DNA from: Curtobacterium sp. MCBD17_032
GTDB lineage: Bacteria; Actinomycetota; Actinomycetes; Actinomycetales; Microbacteriaceae
Direction of reading: 5' to 3'
DNA: 64,000 nt
NCBI RefSeq assembly: GCF_003234855.1
Contig: NZ_QKTO01000003.1
Coordinates: 124,001-188,000, forward strand
Both the position numbers and the translations under genes were made by a program. Positions 28,184-36,807 of the stretch are shown one piece after another; the stretch's first letter is position 1; every line of letters starts with the position of its first letter. The notes beneath the pieces are model-generated. The model was not told the DNA's origin and made no database searches. It saw nothing but the letters and a program-made list of their open reading frames with translations.

Positions 28184-29881
28184 GTGACCGAACCGGAACC
28201 GTGGTGGACGAGAGCCGTCGTCTACCAGGTGTACCCACGCAGTTTCGCCGACGGGAACGGCGACGGCGTCGGAGACCTCGCCGGGCTGCGGAAGCACCTC
28301 GACCACATCGCCGACCTCGGTGTCGACGTCGTCTGGCTCTCCCCCGTGTACCGCTCGCCGCAGGCCGACAACGGCTACGACATCTCCGACCACGAGGACA
28401 TCGACCCACTGTTCGGCACGATCGACGAGTTCGACGCCCTGCTCGTCGAGGTGCACCGCCGGGGCATGCGGCTCGTCATGGACCTCGTCGTCAACCACAC
28501 CAGCGACCAGCACCCCTGGTTCCGCGCGGCACTCCGCTCCCGGACGTGCCCGAAGCACGACTGGTACATCTGGCGCGAGCCCGTCGACGGGCACGAGCCG
28601 AACGGGTGGCGTGCCGCGTTCGGCGGCCCCGCCTGGTCGTGGGACCCGGGCACCGGCCAGTACTACCTGCACATGTTCACGCCGCAGCAACCGGACCTGA
28701 ACTGGGAGAACCCGGACATGCGGGCCGCCGTGTACGACATGATGAACCGCTGGCTCGACCGCGGCGTCGACGGCTTCCGGATGGACGTCATCAACCACAT
28801 CGCGAAGGACGGCGACGCCCTGTCCGGCGACAGCGACGCCTACGTCATGCAGCCGCGGATCCACGAGCACCTGCAGGAGATGCACGACCGGGTGTTCGCC
28901 GGTCGGGACGCGCTGCTCACCGTCGGGGAGATGCCCGGCGTGAGTGTGGCGGACGCCGCGCTGTTCACCGACCCGGAGCGGCACGAACTCGACATGGTGT
29001 TCCAGTTCGAGCACGTCGGTCTCGACCACGCACCGGCGGCCAAGTTCACCCGGCGGGAGACCGACCTGCCGGCGCTCAAGGCGTCGCTCGCCCGGTGGCA
29101 GACGGGGCTGGAACAGCGCGGGTGGAACTCGCTGTACCTGTCGAACCACGACCAGCCGCGGCCGGTGTCACGCTTCGGCGCTGCAGCCGGCGCTCCGGTC
29201 GGGTCCGACCCGTTCGCCCTGCGGTACGAGTCGGCGACACTGCTCGCCACCGTGCTGCATCTGCACCGCGGGACGCCCTACGTGTACCAGGGCGACGAGA
29301 TCGGCATGGTGAACGCCGGGTTCACCACGATCGAGGAGTACCGGGACGTCGAGTCGCTGAACTGGTTCCGCGGGGCGGTCGGTCGAGGCATGCCCCCGGC
29401 AGAGGCGCTCGAGGCCCTGGCGTTCCGGAGCCGCGACAACGCCCGGACGCCGATGCCCTGGGACGACAGCGAGCCCACCGGCGGGTTCTCCCCCGTGCCG
29501 CCGTGGATCGGGATGGGACAGGGGTGGCCGCGGGTCACCGTCGCCGCGGACCGCTCCGCCGGGGACCGCGCCGTGTACGAGCACCACCGGCGGCTCATCG
29601 CCCTGCGGCACCGCTCGCGGACCGTGCAGCTCGGGGCGTTCGCGCTCCTCGAGCCGGAGCACCCGGCGCTGTGGGCGTTCACGCGTGCGCTCCCGGACGG
29701 ATCCGGACGCGACCAGGACGACCCGCCGCTGTTGGTCGTCGCGAACCTGTCGACGTCGGACCTCGTGCTGCCCGCCGGTGTCGCGGGGCGGACGGGCGAA
29801 CTCGTGCTCGGGAACCTCGGGGAGCCGAGCGTGGCCGGAGTGTTGCGTCCGTGGGAGGCGCGGGTGCACGTGTGCCGGTGA
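28184..29881 (+). CDS. GH13 alpha-glucosidase / oligo-1,6-glucosidase
   Basis: 565 residues, cytosolic (no signal peptide). The first strand is WWTRAVVYQVYPRSFADGNGDG. The GH13 conserved regions are MDLVVNHTS, the nucleophile Asp in GFRMDVINHIAKDG, the acid/base Glu in LLTVGEMPG and the transition-state Asp in LSNHDQPRPVSRFG. The set fits oligo-1,6-glucosidase, alpha-glucosidase or sucrose isomerase-like enzymes that cut imported short glucosides. GTG at 28184 is chosen because of AGGAGG upstream; the open region before it has no homology. Confidence 0.92.
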   Translation: MTEPEPWWTRAVVYQVYPRSFADGNGDGVGDLAGLRKHLDHIADLGVDVVWLSPVYRSPQADNGYDISDHEDIDPLFGTIDEFDALLVEVHRRGMRLVMDLVVNHTSDQHPWFRAALRSRTCPKHDWYIWREPVDGHEPNGWRAAFGGPAWSWDPGTGQYYLHMFTPQQPDLNWENPDMRAAVYDMMNRWLDRGVDGFRMDVINHIAKDGDALSGDSDAYVMQPRIHEHLQEMHDRVFAGRDALLTVGEMPGVSVADAALFTDPERHELDMVFQFEHVGLDHAPAAKFTRRETDLPALKASLARWQTGLEQRGWNSLYLSNHDQPRPVSRFGAAAGAPVGSDPFALRYESATLLATVLHLHRGTPYVYQGDEIGMVNAGFTTIEEYRDVESLNWFRGAVGRGMPPAEALEALAFRSRDNARTPMPWDDSEPTGGFSPVPPWIGMGQGWPRVTVAADRSAGDRAVYEHHRRLIALRHRSRTVQLGAFALLEPEHPALWAFTRALPDGSGRDQDDPPLLVVANLSTSDLVLPAGVAGRTGELVLGNLGEPSVAGVLRPWEARVHVCR

Positions 29882-29913
29882 CGGAGCCAGTCGGGACGCC
29901 CGGAAAGGACGAA

Positions 29914-29940
29914 CCCCCTCGTTCCCGGAGGACGAGGGGG
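29914..29940. terminator. Terminator between the GH13 gene and tRNA-Thr
   Basis: CCCCCTCGT and ACGAGGGGG form a 9-bp stem around a GC-rich loop. It sits 33 bp after the GH13 stop and next to the 3' end of the opposing tRNA gene, so it can serve both directions. Confidence 0.65.
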
Positions 29941-29946
29941 GATCGG

Positions 29947-30019
29947 AGCCGCCTGTCGGAATCGAACCGACGACCTATTCATTACGAGTGAATCGCTCTA
30001 CCGACTGAGCTAAGGCGGC
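29947..30019 (-). tRNA. tRNA-Thr, anticodon CGT
   Basis: Cloverleaf reads on the minus strand as acceptor GCCGCCT, D arm GCTC-AGTCGGTA-GAGC, anticodon stem ATTCA with loop CTCGTAA, variable AGGTC, T arm GTCGG-TTCGATT-CCGAC and acceptor AGGCGGC. The anticodon CGT decodes ACG. The 3' CCA is not encoded. A TGTACAGT (extended -10-like) lies on the minus strand at 30058-30065, inside the region around the end of the TetR gene. Confidence 0.97.
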
Positions 30020-30023
30020 GGAC

Positions 30024-30042
30024 GCTCCGGATCACCCGGAGC
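30024..30042 (-). terminator. Small hairpin between the TetR gene and tRNA-Thr
   Basis: GCTCCGG and CCGGAGC form a 7-bp stem with a 5-nt loop, 24 bp after the TetR stop. It may end the TetR transcript or form part of the pre-tRNA leader; no T-run follows. Confidence 0.35.
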
Positions 30043-30066
30043 GGCACGAGAAGCAACTGTACAGGA

Positions 30067-30705
30067 TCAGACCAGCGAGCGCGAAATCAGCGCGCCGAGG
30101 TCGTCGAACGACCGCTCGAGTTCGTCGCCCAGGTCCAGCACCGAACCGGGTTGCGACCACTCCCACCAGGCATGGCGGAGCGCTGCCAACCCGACGAGCG
30201 TCGCGAGCCGGGCGGGACGGCGGAAGTCTGAGGCATCGTCGCCGTCCGTGACGGCGGTCTCGCGCTGCAGCCGCCGTTCGACCACCGTCTGCAGTTCGCC
30301 CTGGAACTCCTGCATCGAGGCCATGCGTCGACTGAAGAGCTCCGGGTTCGCGCGGAGGACCTGCTGCCGCTCGTCGATCAGGCCGCGCTCCTCGACGAGC
30401 TCACGGGCCGCGTGCACGAGCAGGGCACCGAGGTCGGACAGCAGGTCACCTGACGGGCCGCCGGCGACGAAGACCTCGACCGCCTCCCCCTGCGGCAGCG
30501 TCGGGTCGTCGCCGAGGATCGCCTGTTCCTTGCTCGGGAAGTAGTTGAAGAACGTGCGCGGCGAGACGTCGGCACGGCGGGACACCTCATCGACAGTGAC
30601 CGCAGCGAGACCGTGCTCGATCGCGATGCGCAGGGCGGCCCGCTGGATCGCGAGTCGGGTGGCGCGGCGCTTCCGCTCGCGGAGGCCCGGTTCGGCAACG
30701 GTCAT
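30067..30705 (-). CDS. TetR-family transcriptional regulator
   Basis: 212 residues. The N-terminal HTH reads RRATRLAIQRAALRIAIEHG, then AAVTVDEVSRRADVSPRTFFNYFPSKEQAI, which is the TetR signature. The C-terminal ligand domain is helical without a recognisable subtype. ATG 30705 is preferred to 30711 because GAGGA is then 8 nt upstream. The target genes are unknown; the nearest gene upstream on the same strand is holB, ending 68 bp away, with no divergent partner. Confidence 0.85.
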   Translation of the reverse strand: MTVAEPGLRERKRRATRLAIQRAALRIAIEHGLAAVTVDEVSRRADVSPRTFFNYFPSKEQAILGDDPTLPQGEAVEVFVAGGPSGDLLSDLGALLVHAARELVEERGLIDERQQVLRANPELFSRRMASMQEFQGELQTVVERRLQRETAVTDGDDASDFRRPARLATLVGLAALRHAWWEWSQPGSVLDLGDELERSFDDLGALISRSLV

Positions 30706-30773
30706 GGGCATGATCCTCGCACGCGCGGCACCGAGAGCGGCATGAGAGCTCGTGTGGGTACGGGTGCCGTCGG

Positions 30774-31916
30774 TCAGCGGACGGCGCGGGCGACCGTGAC
30801 GAGCAGGGCCTCGAGCGCCAGCAGAGCCGCGACGTTCGCGCCGATCCGCTGCCGGGCGGTGGCGATCGCGTCGAGGACCTCGAGCGCGGCGGCCGGTGGC
30901 ACGGACGGCAGCGCCCGCTCGAGCTCATGCCGGATCGTGAGGTTGACCGGTTCCGCCGGTGCGCCGAGACCGAGGAGCAGCAGGTCCCGGTAGAGCGACG
31001 AGACGTCGACGAGGATGCGGTCCAACCCGTCCCGGAGGCTCCGGGTCGCGCGCCGCTTCTGGTCCTCCTCCAGCGCGCGCAGCTGCGACCGGAGTGCCGG
31101 CGGCACGGTCCCACCCGGCTGCACGCCGAGCGACCGGAGCGCGGCGTCGCGTTCCTCTGCGTCACGTTCGAGGGTGATCGCCTTCGCGTCCTCGTCGGCG
31201 ACGGCCAGCAGTGCGGCCGCTGCGTTCACGGCGTCGCCGACGGTCCGGATCCCGAGCACGGTCGTCAGGGTGCGACGACGGCGGTCGCGCGCGTCCTCGC
31301 TCGTTGCGAGGCGTTGCGCCATCCCGATGTGGCTCTGCGCCTGTCGGGCGGCGTCGGTCGCGAGGACCCGGTCCACACCGGTGCGGGCGACGATGAGGTC
31401 GGCCACCGACTCGATGCCGGGCACGCGCAGGCGGACCGAACGGACGCGGGAGCGGATGGTCGGGAGCAGGTCCGCCTCGCTCGGCGCGCACAGGATCCAG
31501 ACCGTCCGCTCGGGCGGTTCCTCGAGCGCCTTGAGCAGCAGGTTCGAGGTGCGCTCCGTCATCCGGTCGGCGTCCTCGACGATCATCACGCGGTACCGCC
31601 CCACCGACGGCGAGAAGTGCGACGACGTGACGAGCGCCCGGATCTCGTCGATCGTGATGATGACCCGCTGCGTGGTGAGCCGTGCGACGTCCGGGTGCGT
31701 GCCCGCGGAGATGAGCCGCAGCGTGTGGTCGTCGTCCGGACCGTCGCCCACGAGCGCTGCGGCGAAGGCGGCGGCGACGTTCGATCGTCCCGACCCGGGC
31801 GGCCCGGTGATGAGCCACGAGTGCGTCATGCCACCGGTGCCGTCGACCGACTCCGCGGCACTGCGCAGCGCCGCCACGGACTCCTCCTGCCCGGTCAGGC
31901 CCTCCCACACGCTCAC
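30774..31916 (-). CDS. holB: DNA polymerase III delta' subunit
   Basis: 380 residues. Part of the clamp loader with DnaX and HolA. An AAA+ fold is recognised by LITGPPGSGRSNVAAAFAAA (a Walker A with Arg in place of the usual Lys, in keeping with the non-catalytic delta' role), VMIVEDADRMTERTSNLLLKALEEPPERT and the sensor/arginine-finger stretch PTIRSRVRSVRL. GTG 31916 is chosen; CAGGAT lies 6 nt upstream. It follows tmk by 49 bp, a common tmk-holB pairing. Confidence 0.92.
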   Translation of the reverse strand: MSVWEGLTGQEESVAALRSAAESVDGTGGMTHSWLITGPPGSGRSNVAAAFAAALVGDGPDDDHTLRLISAGTHPDVARLTTQRVIITIDEIRALVTSSHFSPSVGRYRVMIVEDADRMTERTSNLLLKALEEPPERTVWILCAPSEADLLPTIRSRVRSVRLRVPGIESVADLIVARTGVDRVLATDAARQAQSHIGMAQRLATSEDARDRRRRTLTTVLGIRTVGDAVNAAAALLAVADEDAKAITLERDAEERDAALRSLGVQPGGTVPPALRSQLRALEEDQKRRATRSLRDGLDRILVDVSSLYRDLLLLGLGAPAEPVNLTIRHELERALPSVPPAAALEVLDAIATARQRIGANVAALLALEALLVTVARAVR

Positions 31917-31965
31917 GGGACGATCCTGCCAGCCGCCACCGACGCCGCGGAGTCGCGCGCGGGCA

Positions 31966-32637
31966 TCAGGAGACCCCGACGAGGCCGGAGACCGCGGCGC
32001 GGATGTGTCCCTGCACCGTGTCGGCGGCTTCGCCAGCGTCGACGACGAGGAACCGCTCGGGCTCTGCACCGGCCATCGCGAGGAAGGCCGCGCGGACCGA
32101 CTCGTGGAACGTCTCCGCCTCGGACTCGAGGCGGTCGAAGACGTCCCCACGGGCCGCGGCGACCCGAGCACGTCCGACGGTCACGTCGAGGTCGAGCAAG
32201 ACGGTGAGGTCCGGCGTCAGGCCGTCGGCGGCCCATGCCGAGACGGACCGGATCTGCTCGGCGCCGAGACCGCGCGCGACACCCTGGTAGGCGACCGAGG
32301 AGTCGATGTACCGGTCCTGGAGCACGACCGCACCGCGGGCGAGTGCCGGACGGACGACCGTCTCGACGTGGTGCGCCCGGTCGGCGGCGTAGAGCAGGGC
32401 TTCAGCTCGCGGGGCGACGTGGCCGTGTTCGTGCAGGACGATCTCGCGGATGCGCTGCCCGAGGGGCGTCCCGCCGGGCTCCCGGGTCCGGACGACCTCC
32501 CGCCCGTGGTCCCCGAGCCACCGCTCGAGACGCTCGGCCTGGGTCGTCTTGCCGGCACCGTCGCCGCCCTCGAGGGTGATGAACCACCCACGGGCGGCGA
32601 CGGGCGTCGACGCGGTCACGGCTGCGTCCGGCGTCAC
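31966..32637 (-). CDS. tmk: Thymidylate kinase
   Basis: 223 residues. It phosphorylates dTMP to dTDP for DNA synthesis. The P-loop is FITLEGGDGAGKTTQAERL, the substrate motif is RTREPGGTPLGQ and the DRY-type motif is VVLQDRYIDSSVAYQG. The GTG start overlaps the topA stop by 4 bp, giving a topA-tmk-holB transcription unit. A dTMP-supplying route is reinforced by the tdk gene at 47629. Confidence 0.95.
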   Translation of the reverse strand: MTPDAAVTASTPVAARGWFITLEGGDGAGKTTQAERLERWLGDHGREVVRTREPGGTPLGQRIREIVLHEHGHVAPRAEALLYAADRAHHVETVVRPALARGAVVLQDRYIDSSVAYQGVARGLGAEQIRSVSAWAADGLTPDLTVLLDLDVTVGRARVAAARGDVFDRLESEAETFHESVRAAFLAMAGAEPERFLVVDAGEAADTVQGHIRAAVSGLVGVS

Positions 32638-35450
32638 TTCTTCTTGGCGGGGGCGCGGCGGGCGGGGGCCTTCTTCTTGACCGGGCCCTTCGCACGCTTG
32701 TCGGCGAGGAGCTGGACCGCGCGCTCGAAGTCGACCGCCTCGACGTCCTCCCCACGTGGGATGGTCGCGTTCGTCTCACCGTCGGTGACGTACGGACCGA
32801 ACCGGCCGTCCTTCACCTTGATCGGCTTGCCGGACACCGGGTCCGCGTCGAACTCCTTGAGCGCGGCGCTGGCGGCCCGCTTCGCTCCGTACTTCGGCTG
32901 CGCGAACAGCTCGAGTGCGCCGGGCAGGTCGACGTCGAAGATCGCGTCCTCGCTCGGGAGCGTCCGCGTGTCCGTGCCCTTCTTCAGGTACGGGCCGTAG
33001 CGACCGTTCTGCGCGGTGATCTCGTCTCCGGACTCCGGGTCGGTGCCGACCGTGCGGGGCAGGTCGAGGAGCTTGAGCGCGGTCTCGAGGTCGACCGTCT
33101 GCGGGTCCATCGACTTGAAGAGGGACGCCGTGCGCTCCTTCGGGGCCGCGGCCGCCTTCTTCGTCGTCTTCTTCGCCGCGGTGGTCTTCGCCTTGGTGGC
33201 CGTCCCCGTCGTGGTGGTCTTCGTGGTGGTGGTCGTCGTCGTGGTGGCTTCCGCTGCCGCCGACGCGTCCGACTCGGCCGTGGCCGGCAGGACCTCGCCC
33301 GTCGCCGGGTCGACCGCGGGCTCGGGCTCCGGGGTGCGCTCGGTCACGTACGGGCCGAAGCGCCCGTCCTTCGCGAGGACCTCCTTGCCGGTCTCCGGGT
33401 TGATCCCGACGACACGGTCACCGATGACGGGGGCCTCGACGAGTTCGCGGGCCTTCTCGAGCGTGAGCTCGTCGGGGGCGATGTCCTCGGGCACGTTCAC
33501 CCGTCGCGGCTTCTCGGGGTCGTCGCTCGGGGTCTCGATGTACGGGCCGTACCGCCCGATGCGGAGGGTCAGGCCCGGCGCGAGCTCGACGGAGTTGATC
33601 TCGCGGGCGTCGATCTCCCCGAGGTTGTCGATGACCGTCCGGAGGCCGCGCTGGTCGTCACCGCCGAAGTAGAAGCCCTTGAGCCAGTCGACACGGTCCT
33701 CGTCACCGCTCGCGATGCGGTCGAGGTCGCTCTCCATCTCGGCGGTGAAGTCGTACTGCACCAGGTCGCCGAAGTACTCCTCGAGGAGCCGGACGACGCT
33801 GAACGCGATCCAGTTCGGCACGAGGGCGGTACCGCGCTGCGTCACGTACCCACGGTCCATGATCGTGGAGATGATCGCGGCGTACGTCGAGGGACGGCCG
33901 ATGCCGAGCTCCTCGAGCGTCTTCACCAGGCTCGCCTCGGTGTAGCGGGGCGGTGCCGAGGTGTCGTGCCCCTTGGCGGCGACGTCGTGCACGCCGAGGT
34001 GGTCGCCCGCGGCCATCTGCGGCAGCTTCGCGTCGTCTGCGTCGCCCGCGGCGCGCTCCTCGTCACGACCTTCCTCGTACGCGTTGAGGAACCCGCGGAA
34101 GGTGATCACCGTGCCGGACGCGGTGAACTCCACGTCGGTGCCCGAAGCCGTGGACGCGAGCCCCTCGACCGGTTCGGTCGAGGCGATCCCGAGCACGACG
34201 GACGCCGTCGAACCCTTGGCGTCCGCCATCTGCGACGCGACCGTGCGCTTCCAGATGAGGTCGTAGAGCCGCAGGTCGTTGCCGCGCAGGACGCCCTCCA
34301 TCTGGGACGGCGTCTTGAACGTGTCACCCGCGGGACGGATGGCCTCGTGCGCCTCCTGCGCGTTCTTGCTCTTGCCGGCGTACGAGCGCGGCTTCGCCGG
34401 CACGGAGTCCGCACCGTAGAGCGCGGTCGCCTGCTTGCGCGCCGCCGCGACCGCCTGCTGCGAGAGCGAGGCGGAGTCGGTGCGCATGTAGGTGATGTGG
34501 CCGTTCTCGTACAGCCCCTGCGCGACGCTCATCGTCTGCCGTGCGGAGAAGCGGAGCTTGCGTGCCGCCTCCTGCTGCAGGGTCGACGTCGTGAACGGCG
34601 CGGCCGGGCGACGCGTGTACGGCTTCGACTCGACGCTGCGGACGACCGCGTCGCCGGCGCGCTCGAGGACCGCGGAGAGCGCGCTGGCCGAGGTCTCGTC
34701 GAGCCGGACGACGTCCGACGTCGTGGCGCCACGGTCGTCGAAGTCGCGACCGGACGCGACGCGCTTGCCGTGGATCCGGGCCAGGCGGGCGGTGAACGAG
34801 CCCTCGTCGGTCTTCTCGAACCGGGCGGTCAGGTCCCAGTAGTTGGCCGAGACGAAGGCGAGGCGCTCGCGCTCCCGGTCGACCACGAGTCGCGTCGCGG
34901 CGGACTGCACGCGGCCCGCCGACAGGCCAGGCCCGACCTTGCGCCAGAGGACCGGTGAGACCTCGTACCCGTAGAGACGGTCGAGGATGCGGCGGGTCTC
35001 CTGCGCGTCGACGAGCGCGGTGTCGAGCTCACGCGTGGCTTCCTGGGCCCGCTGGATCGCTTCCTTGGTGATCTCGTGGAAGACCATGCGCTTGACGGGC
35101 ACCTTGGGCTTCAGGACCTGCAGCAGGTGCCACGCGATGGCCTCGCCCTCGCGGTCTTCATCTGTTGCGAGGTAGAGCTCGTCGGCGTCCTTGAGGGCGC
35201 GCTTGAGGTCGGCCACGGTCTTCTTCTTGGCATCGGAGACGACGTAGTACGGCTCGAACCCGTTGTCGACGTCGACCGAGAACTTGCCGAGCGAGCCCTT
35301 CTTGAGCTCGGTGGGCAGGTTCTTCGGCTCGACGAGGTCACGGATGTGTCCGACGGACGCCTGGACTTCGTATCCGTCGCCGAGGTATTGCGCGATCGTC
35401 TTCGCCTTCGCGGGGCTCTCGACGATCACGAGCTTCTTCGTGCCTGGCAC
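32634..35450 (-). CDS. topA: DNA topoisomerase I
   Basis: 938 residues, type IA, relaxing negative supercoils. The Toprim domain starts at KKLVIVESPAKAKTIAQYLG with DEDREGEAIAW; the active-site Tyr lies in GHITYMRTDSASLS. No zinc-finger cysteines are seen. Instead the C-terminus has four GRxGPY-type repeats (for example RIGRYGPYIE, DGRFGPYVTE, NGRYGPYLKK, DGRFGPYVTD) and a Lys-rich tail, as in mycobacterial TopA. A Thr/Lys-rich linker at about 745-790 includes repeated TTT codons. GTG 35450 follows AAGGAG; the longer frame upstream is not needed. Confidence 0.95.
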   Translation of the reverse strand: MPGTKKLVIVESPAKAKTIAQYLGDGYEVQASVGHIRDLVEPKNLPTELKKGSLGKFSVDVDNGFEPYYVVSDAKKKTVADLKRALKDADELYLATDEDREGEAIAWHLLQVLKPKVPVKRMVFHEITKEAIQRAQEATRELDTALVDAQETRRILDRLYGYEVSPVLWRKVGPGLSAGRVQSAATRLVVDRERERLAFVSANYWDLTARFEKTDEGSFTARLARIHGKRVASGRDFDDRGATTSDVVRLDETSASALSAVLERAGDAVVRSVESKPYTRRPAAPFTTSTLQQEAARKLRFSARQTMSVAQGLYENGHITYMRTDSASLSQQAVAAARKQATALYGADSVPAKPRSYAGKSKNAQEAHEAIRPAGDTFKTPSQMEGVLRGNDLRLYDLIWKRTVASQMADAKGSTASVVLGIASTEPVEGLASTASGTDVEFTASGTVITFRGFLNAYEEGRDEERAAGDADDAKLPQMAAGDHLGVHDVAAKGHDTSAPPRYTEASLVKTLEELGIGRPSTYAAIISTIMDRGYVTQRGTALVPNWIAFSVVRLLEEYFGDLVQYDFTAEMESDLDRIASGDEDRVDWLKGFYFGGDDQRGLRTVIDNLGEIDAREINSVELAPGLTLRIGRYGPYIETPSDDPEKPRRVNVPEDIAPDELTLEKARELVEAPVIGDRVVGINPETGKEVLAKDGRFGPYVTERTPEPEPAVDPATGEVLPATAESDASAAAEATTTTTTTTKTTTTGTATKAKTTAAKKTTKKAAAAPKERTASLFKSMDPQTVDLETALKLLDLPRTVGTDPESGDEITAQNGRYGPYLKKGTDTRTLPSEDAIFDVDLPGALELFAQPKYGAKRAASAALKEFDADPVSGKPIKVKDGRFGPYVTDGETNATIPRGEDVEAVDFERAVQLLADKRAKGPVKKKAPARRAPAKKK

Positions 35451-36057
35451 GTGTCTCCTTGATCGATGGTGCTGGTCGGCCGACGGACGTCGTGGATGCG
35501 TCCGGGTCGACCGGGAACTCGGTGACCGGCGGGCCGACAGGCACACCATACACACTCCGGTGGGGATGCCCGGCGGAGCCGGAGCCGGTGTGCGACCTCC
35601 GGCCGGACAACGCGGTCGGCGGCTCCGGCCCGGGCCGGGCCACAGCGCGGGCCTGCGGCCCGGCGACCGACACGGCCCCGACCGACAGCGGTCCGGACCC
35701 GACCACGACGACGACGCGCGCGCGGGCCCCGGTGACCGAGCAGGTGCGGAGCTCCGCTCCGACTGCCCGGGCAGACCGACGAGCCGCGGCGCAGGGCGGA
35801 CCCGGCACGAGGTCGACCGATGCGGCAGCGGCGGCGAGCGCTGCAGCGTCCGCCGCTCCCTGGGCTCGGGAGGCCGTGACGCGGAGGCCGGCGGCGGTGA
35901 GCGCCGACATGACCACGAGCGACACGGCAGCGAGCACCGCGACGAGGAGGACCGCCGCCGAGCCGCACTCGGTGACCGGGCCGGAGCGCACTGGCCGGCC
36001 CCGGGTGGCCGGGCGCTCCGGCCCGGTCGCCGGGCGGCCGGTCGCGATCCGGATCAC
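35338..36057 (-). CDS. Rv3654c-like TadE/TadG-type protein with long C-terminal extension
   Basis: 239 residues as read. It starts with GTG overlapping the TadE stop by 4 bp. After a Pro/Arg-rich leader comes CGSAAVLLVAVLAAVSLVVMSALTAAG, a single hydrophobic segment, then ASRAQGAADAAALAAAAASVDL, the signature of the small protein that ends actinobacterial tad clusters (Rv3654c in M. tuberculosis, as I recall about 85-130 residues). Beyond residue about 130 the frame continues without a stop and runs 113 nt into topA. Either the tail is real, translation ends by another route, or a frameshift separates a true stop. The extension is low-complexity and unrecognised. Confidence 0.6.
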   Translation of the reverse strand: MIRIATGRPATGPERPATRGRPVRSGPVTECGSAAVLLVAVLAAVSLVVMSALTAAGLRVTASRAQGAADAAALAAAAASVDLVPGPPCAAARRSARAVGAELRTCSVTGARARVVVVVGSGPLSVGAVSVAGPQARAVARPGPEPPTALSGRRSHTGSGSAGHPHRSVYGVPVGPPVTEFPVDPDASTTSVGRPAPSIKETRARHEEARDRREPREGEDDRAIPRRRIRSPGVRRTHP

Positions 36058-36464
36058 CCGGACCACGCCGGACCACCGTCGACCTGGTCGTGCTCGTCGT
36101 GCCCGTCGCGCACGACGTACTCGTCGACGGAGCACGCGCTGCCCCGCAGCTCGAGCGCTGCGAAGGGACCGTCCTGTGCAGCAGCACGCGCCGCGTGGAC
36201 GCAGACGAGGCCGGACGGCCGGACGACGCGGACCGATGCGGCTCCGGCCGTCCGGAGCGCCCGGCGCCCGGCTGCGTCGTCCCCGCGCCCGATGGCACGG
36301 GCGGCCGTGACCGCTGCCGCCTGCAGTCGGCCCTGCGCATCGACGACCGCCACACCACCGACGCCCACGGCCAGGACCACGGCGACCACGGGCAGCGCGA
36401 CGGCGAACTCGGCGGTGACCGCTCCCCGTTCGCCGACGGCCGGACCGTTCCACCCTCCGTTCAC
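36054..36464 (-). CDS. tadE: TadE-family minor pilin-like protein
   Basis: 136 residues from GTG. The membrane segment GAVTAEFAVALPVVAVVLAVGVGGVAV is typical of TadE; the acidic Glu after the processing-like Gly-Ala is conserved. The remainder is a small extracellular domain with three Cys (VCVHAARAAAQ, GSACSVDEYV). It overlaps the DUF4244 stop by 4 bp and the next gene by 4 bp. Minor pilins of this class help assemble Flp/Tad fibres outside the membrane. Confidence 0.82.
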   Translation of the reverse strand: MNGGWNGPAVGERGAVTAEFAVALPVVAVVLAVGVGGVAVVDAQGRLQAAAVTAARAIGRGDDAAGRRALRTAGAASVRVVRPSGLVCVHAARAAAQDGPFAALELRGSACSVDEYVVRDGHDEHDQVDGGPAWSG

Positions 36465-36679
36465 GGTGTGAGTGCGGTCCGGACGAGGTCGGTGAGGAGG
36501 GCCTGCACCTCGCCGGAGCGCATCACCGCGACCAGGACCCCGGCGAAGGCCACGGCAGCCAGGATGACCACCGCGTACTCCGCCGTGGCGGATCCGTCCT
36601 CGTCCCGCAGACGCGTCGTGCCGTGCCCCGGTCGCTGTGTCGGCAGCGCCCGGCCGGCGCGCTCGGTGTCCTCTTCCAT
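36461..36679 (-). CDS. DUF4244 Flp-type pilin
   Basis: 72 residues. A charged leader of about 28 residues ends at DEDG, then SATAEYAVVILAAVAFAGVLVAVMRSG forms the pilin helix with the key Glu at position 5 after the Gly. The short C-terminal part is LLTDLVRTAL. This is the actinobacterial Flp analogue (Rv3656c class). Its ribosome binding site, GAAGGAAGG, is the strongest of the cluster, consistent with a major structural subunit. It is separated from the TadB-TadC fusion gene by 128 bp. No prepilin peptidase gene lies in the window. Confidence 0.85.
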   Translation of the reverse strand: MEEDTERAGRALPTQRPGHGTTRLRDEDGSATAEYAVVILAAVAFAGVLVAVMRSGEVQALLTDLVRTALTP

Positions 36680-36807
36680 GTGGTGTCCTTCCTTCTCTCT
36701 TGTGTGCTGTCCGCTCCGGGTCGCTCGGTCCGCTCCCGGCTGCCGTGGTCCGAGTCTCGACGAGCAGCCCGTCGTCCGAGCGGCTCCCGGGCGTGCCGGT
36801 GGAGGGG

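Noticed and set aside
26813..29149. Long minus-strand open frame with TGPGLLV heptads
   Set aside because: It is a shadow of the Gfo/Idh and GH13 genes in a high-GC genome; only the 21-bp repeat part is periodic.
29947..30066. Integrated element at tRNA-Thr
   Set aside because: The tRNA is intact and flanked at once by ordinary genes on both sides.
35451..35555. N-terminal extension of topA to an upstream start
   Set aside because: The extension (MCMVCLSARRS...) has no homology, and AAGGAG lies directly before GTG 35450.
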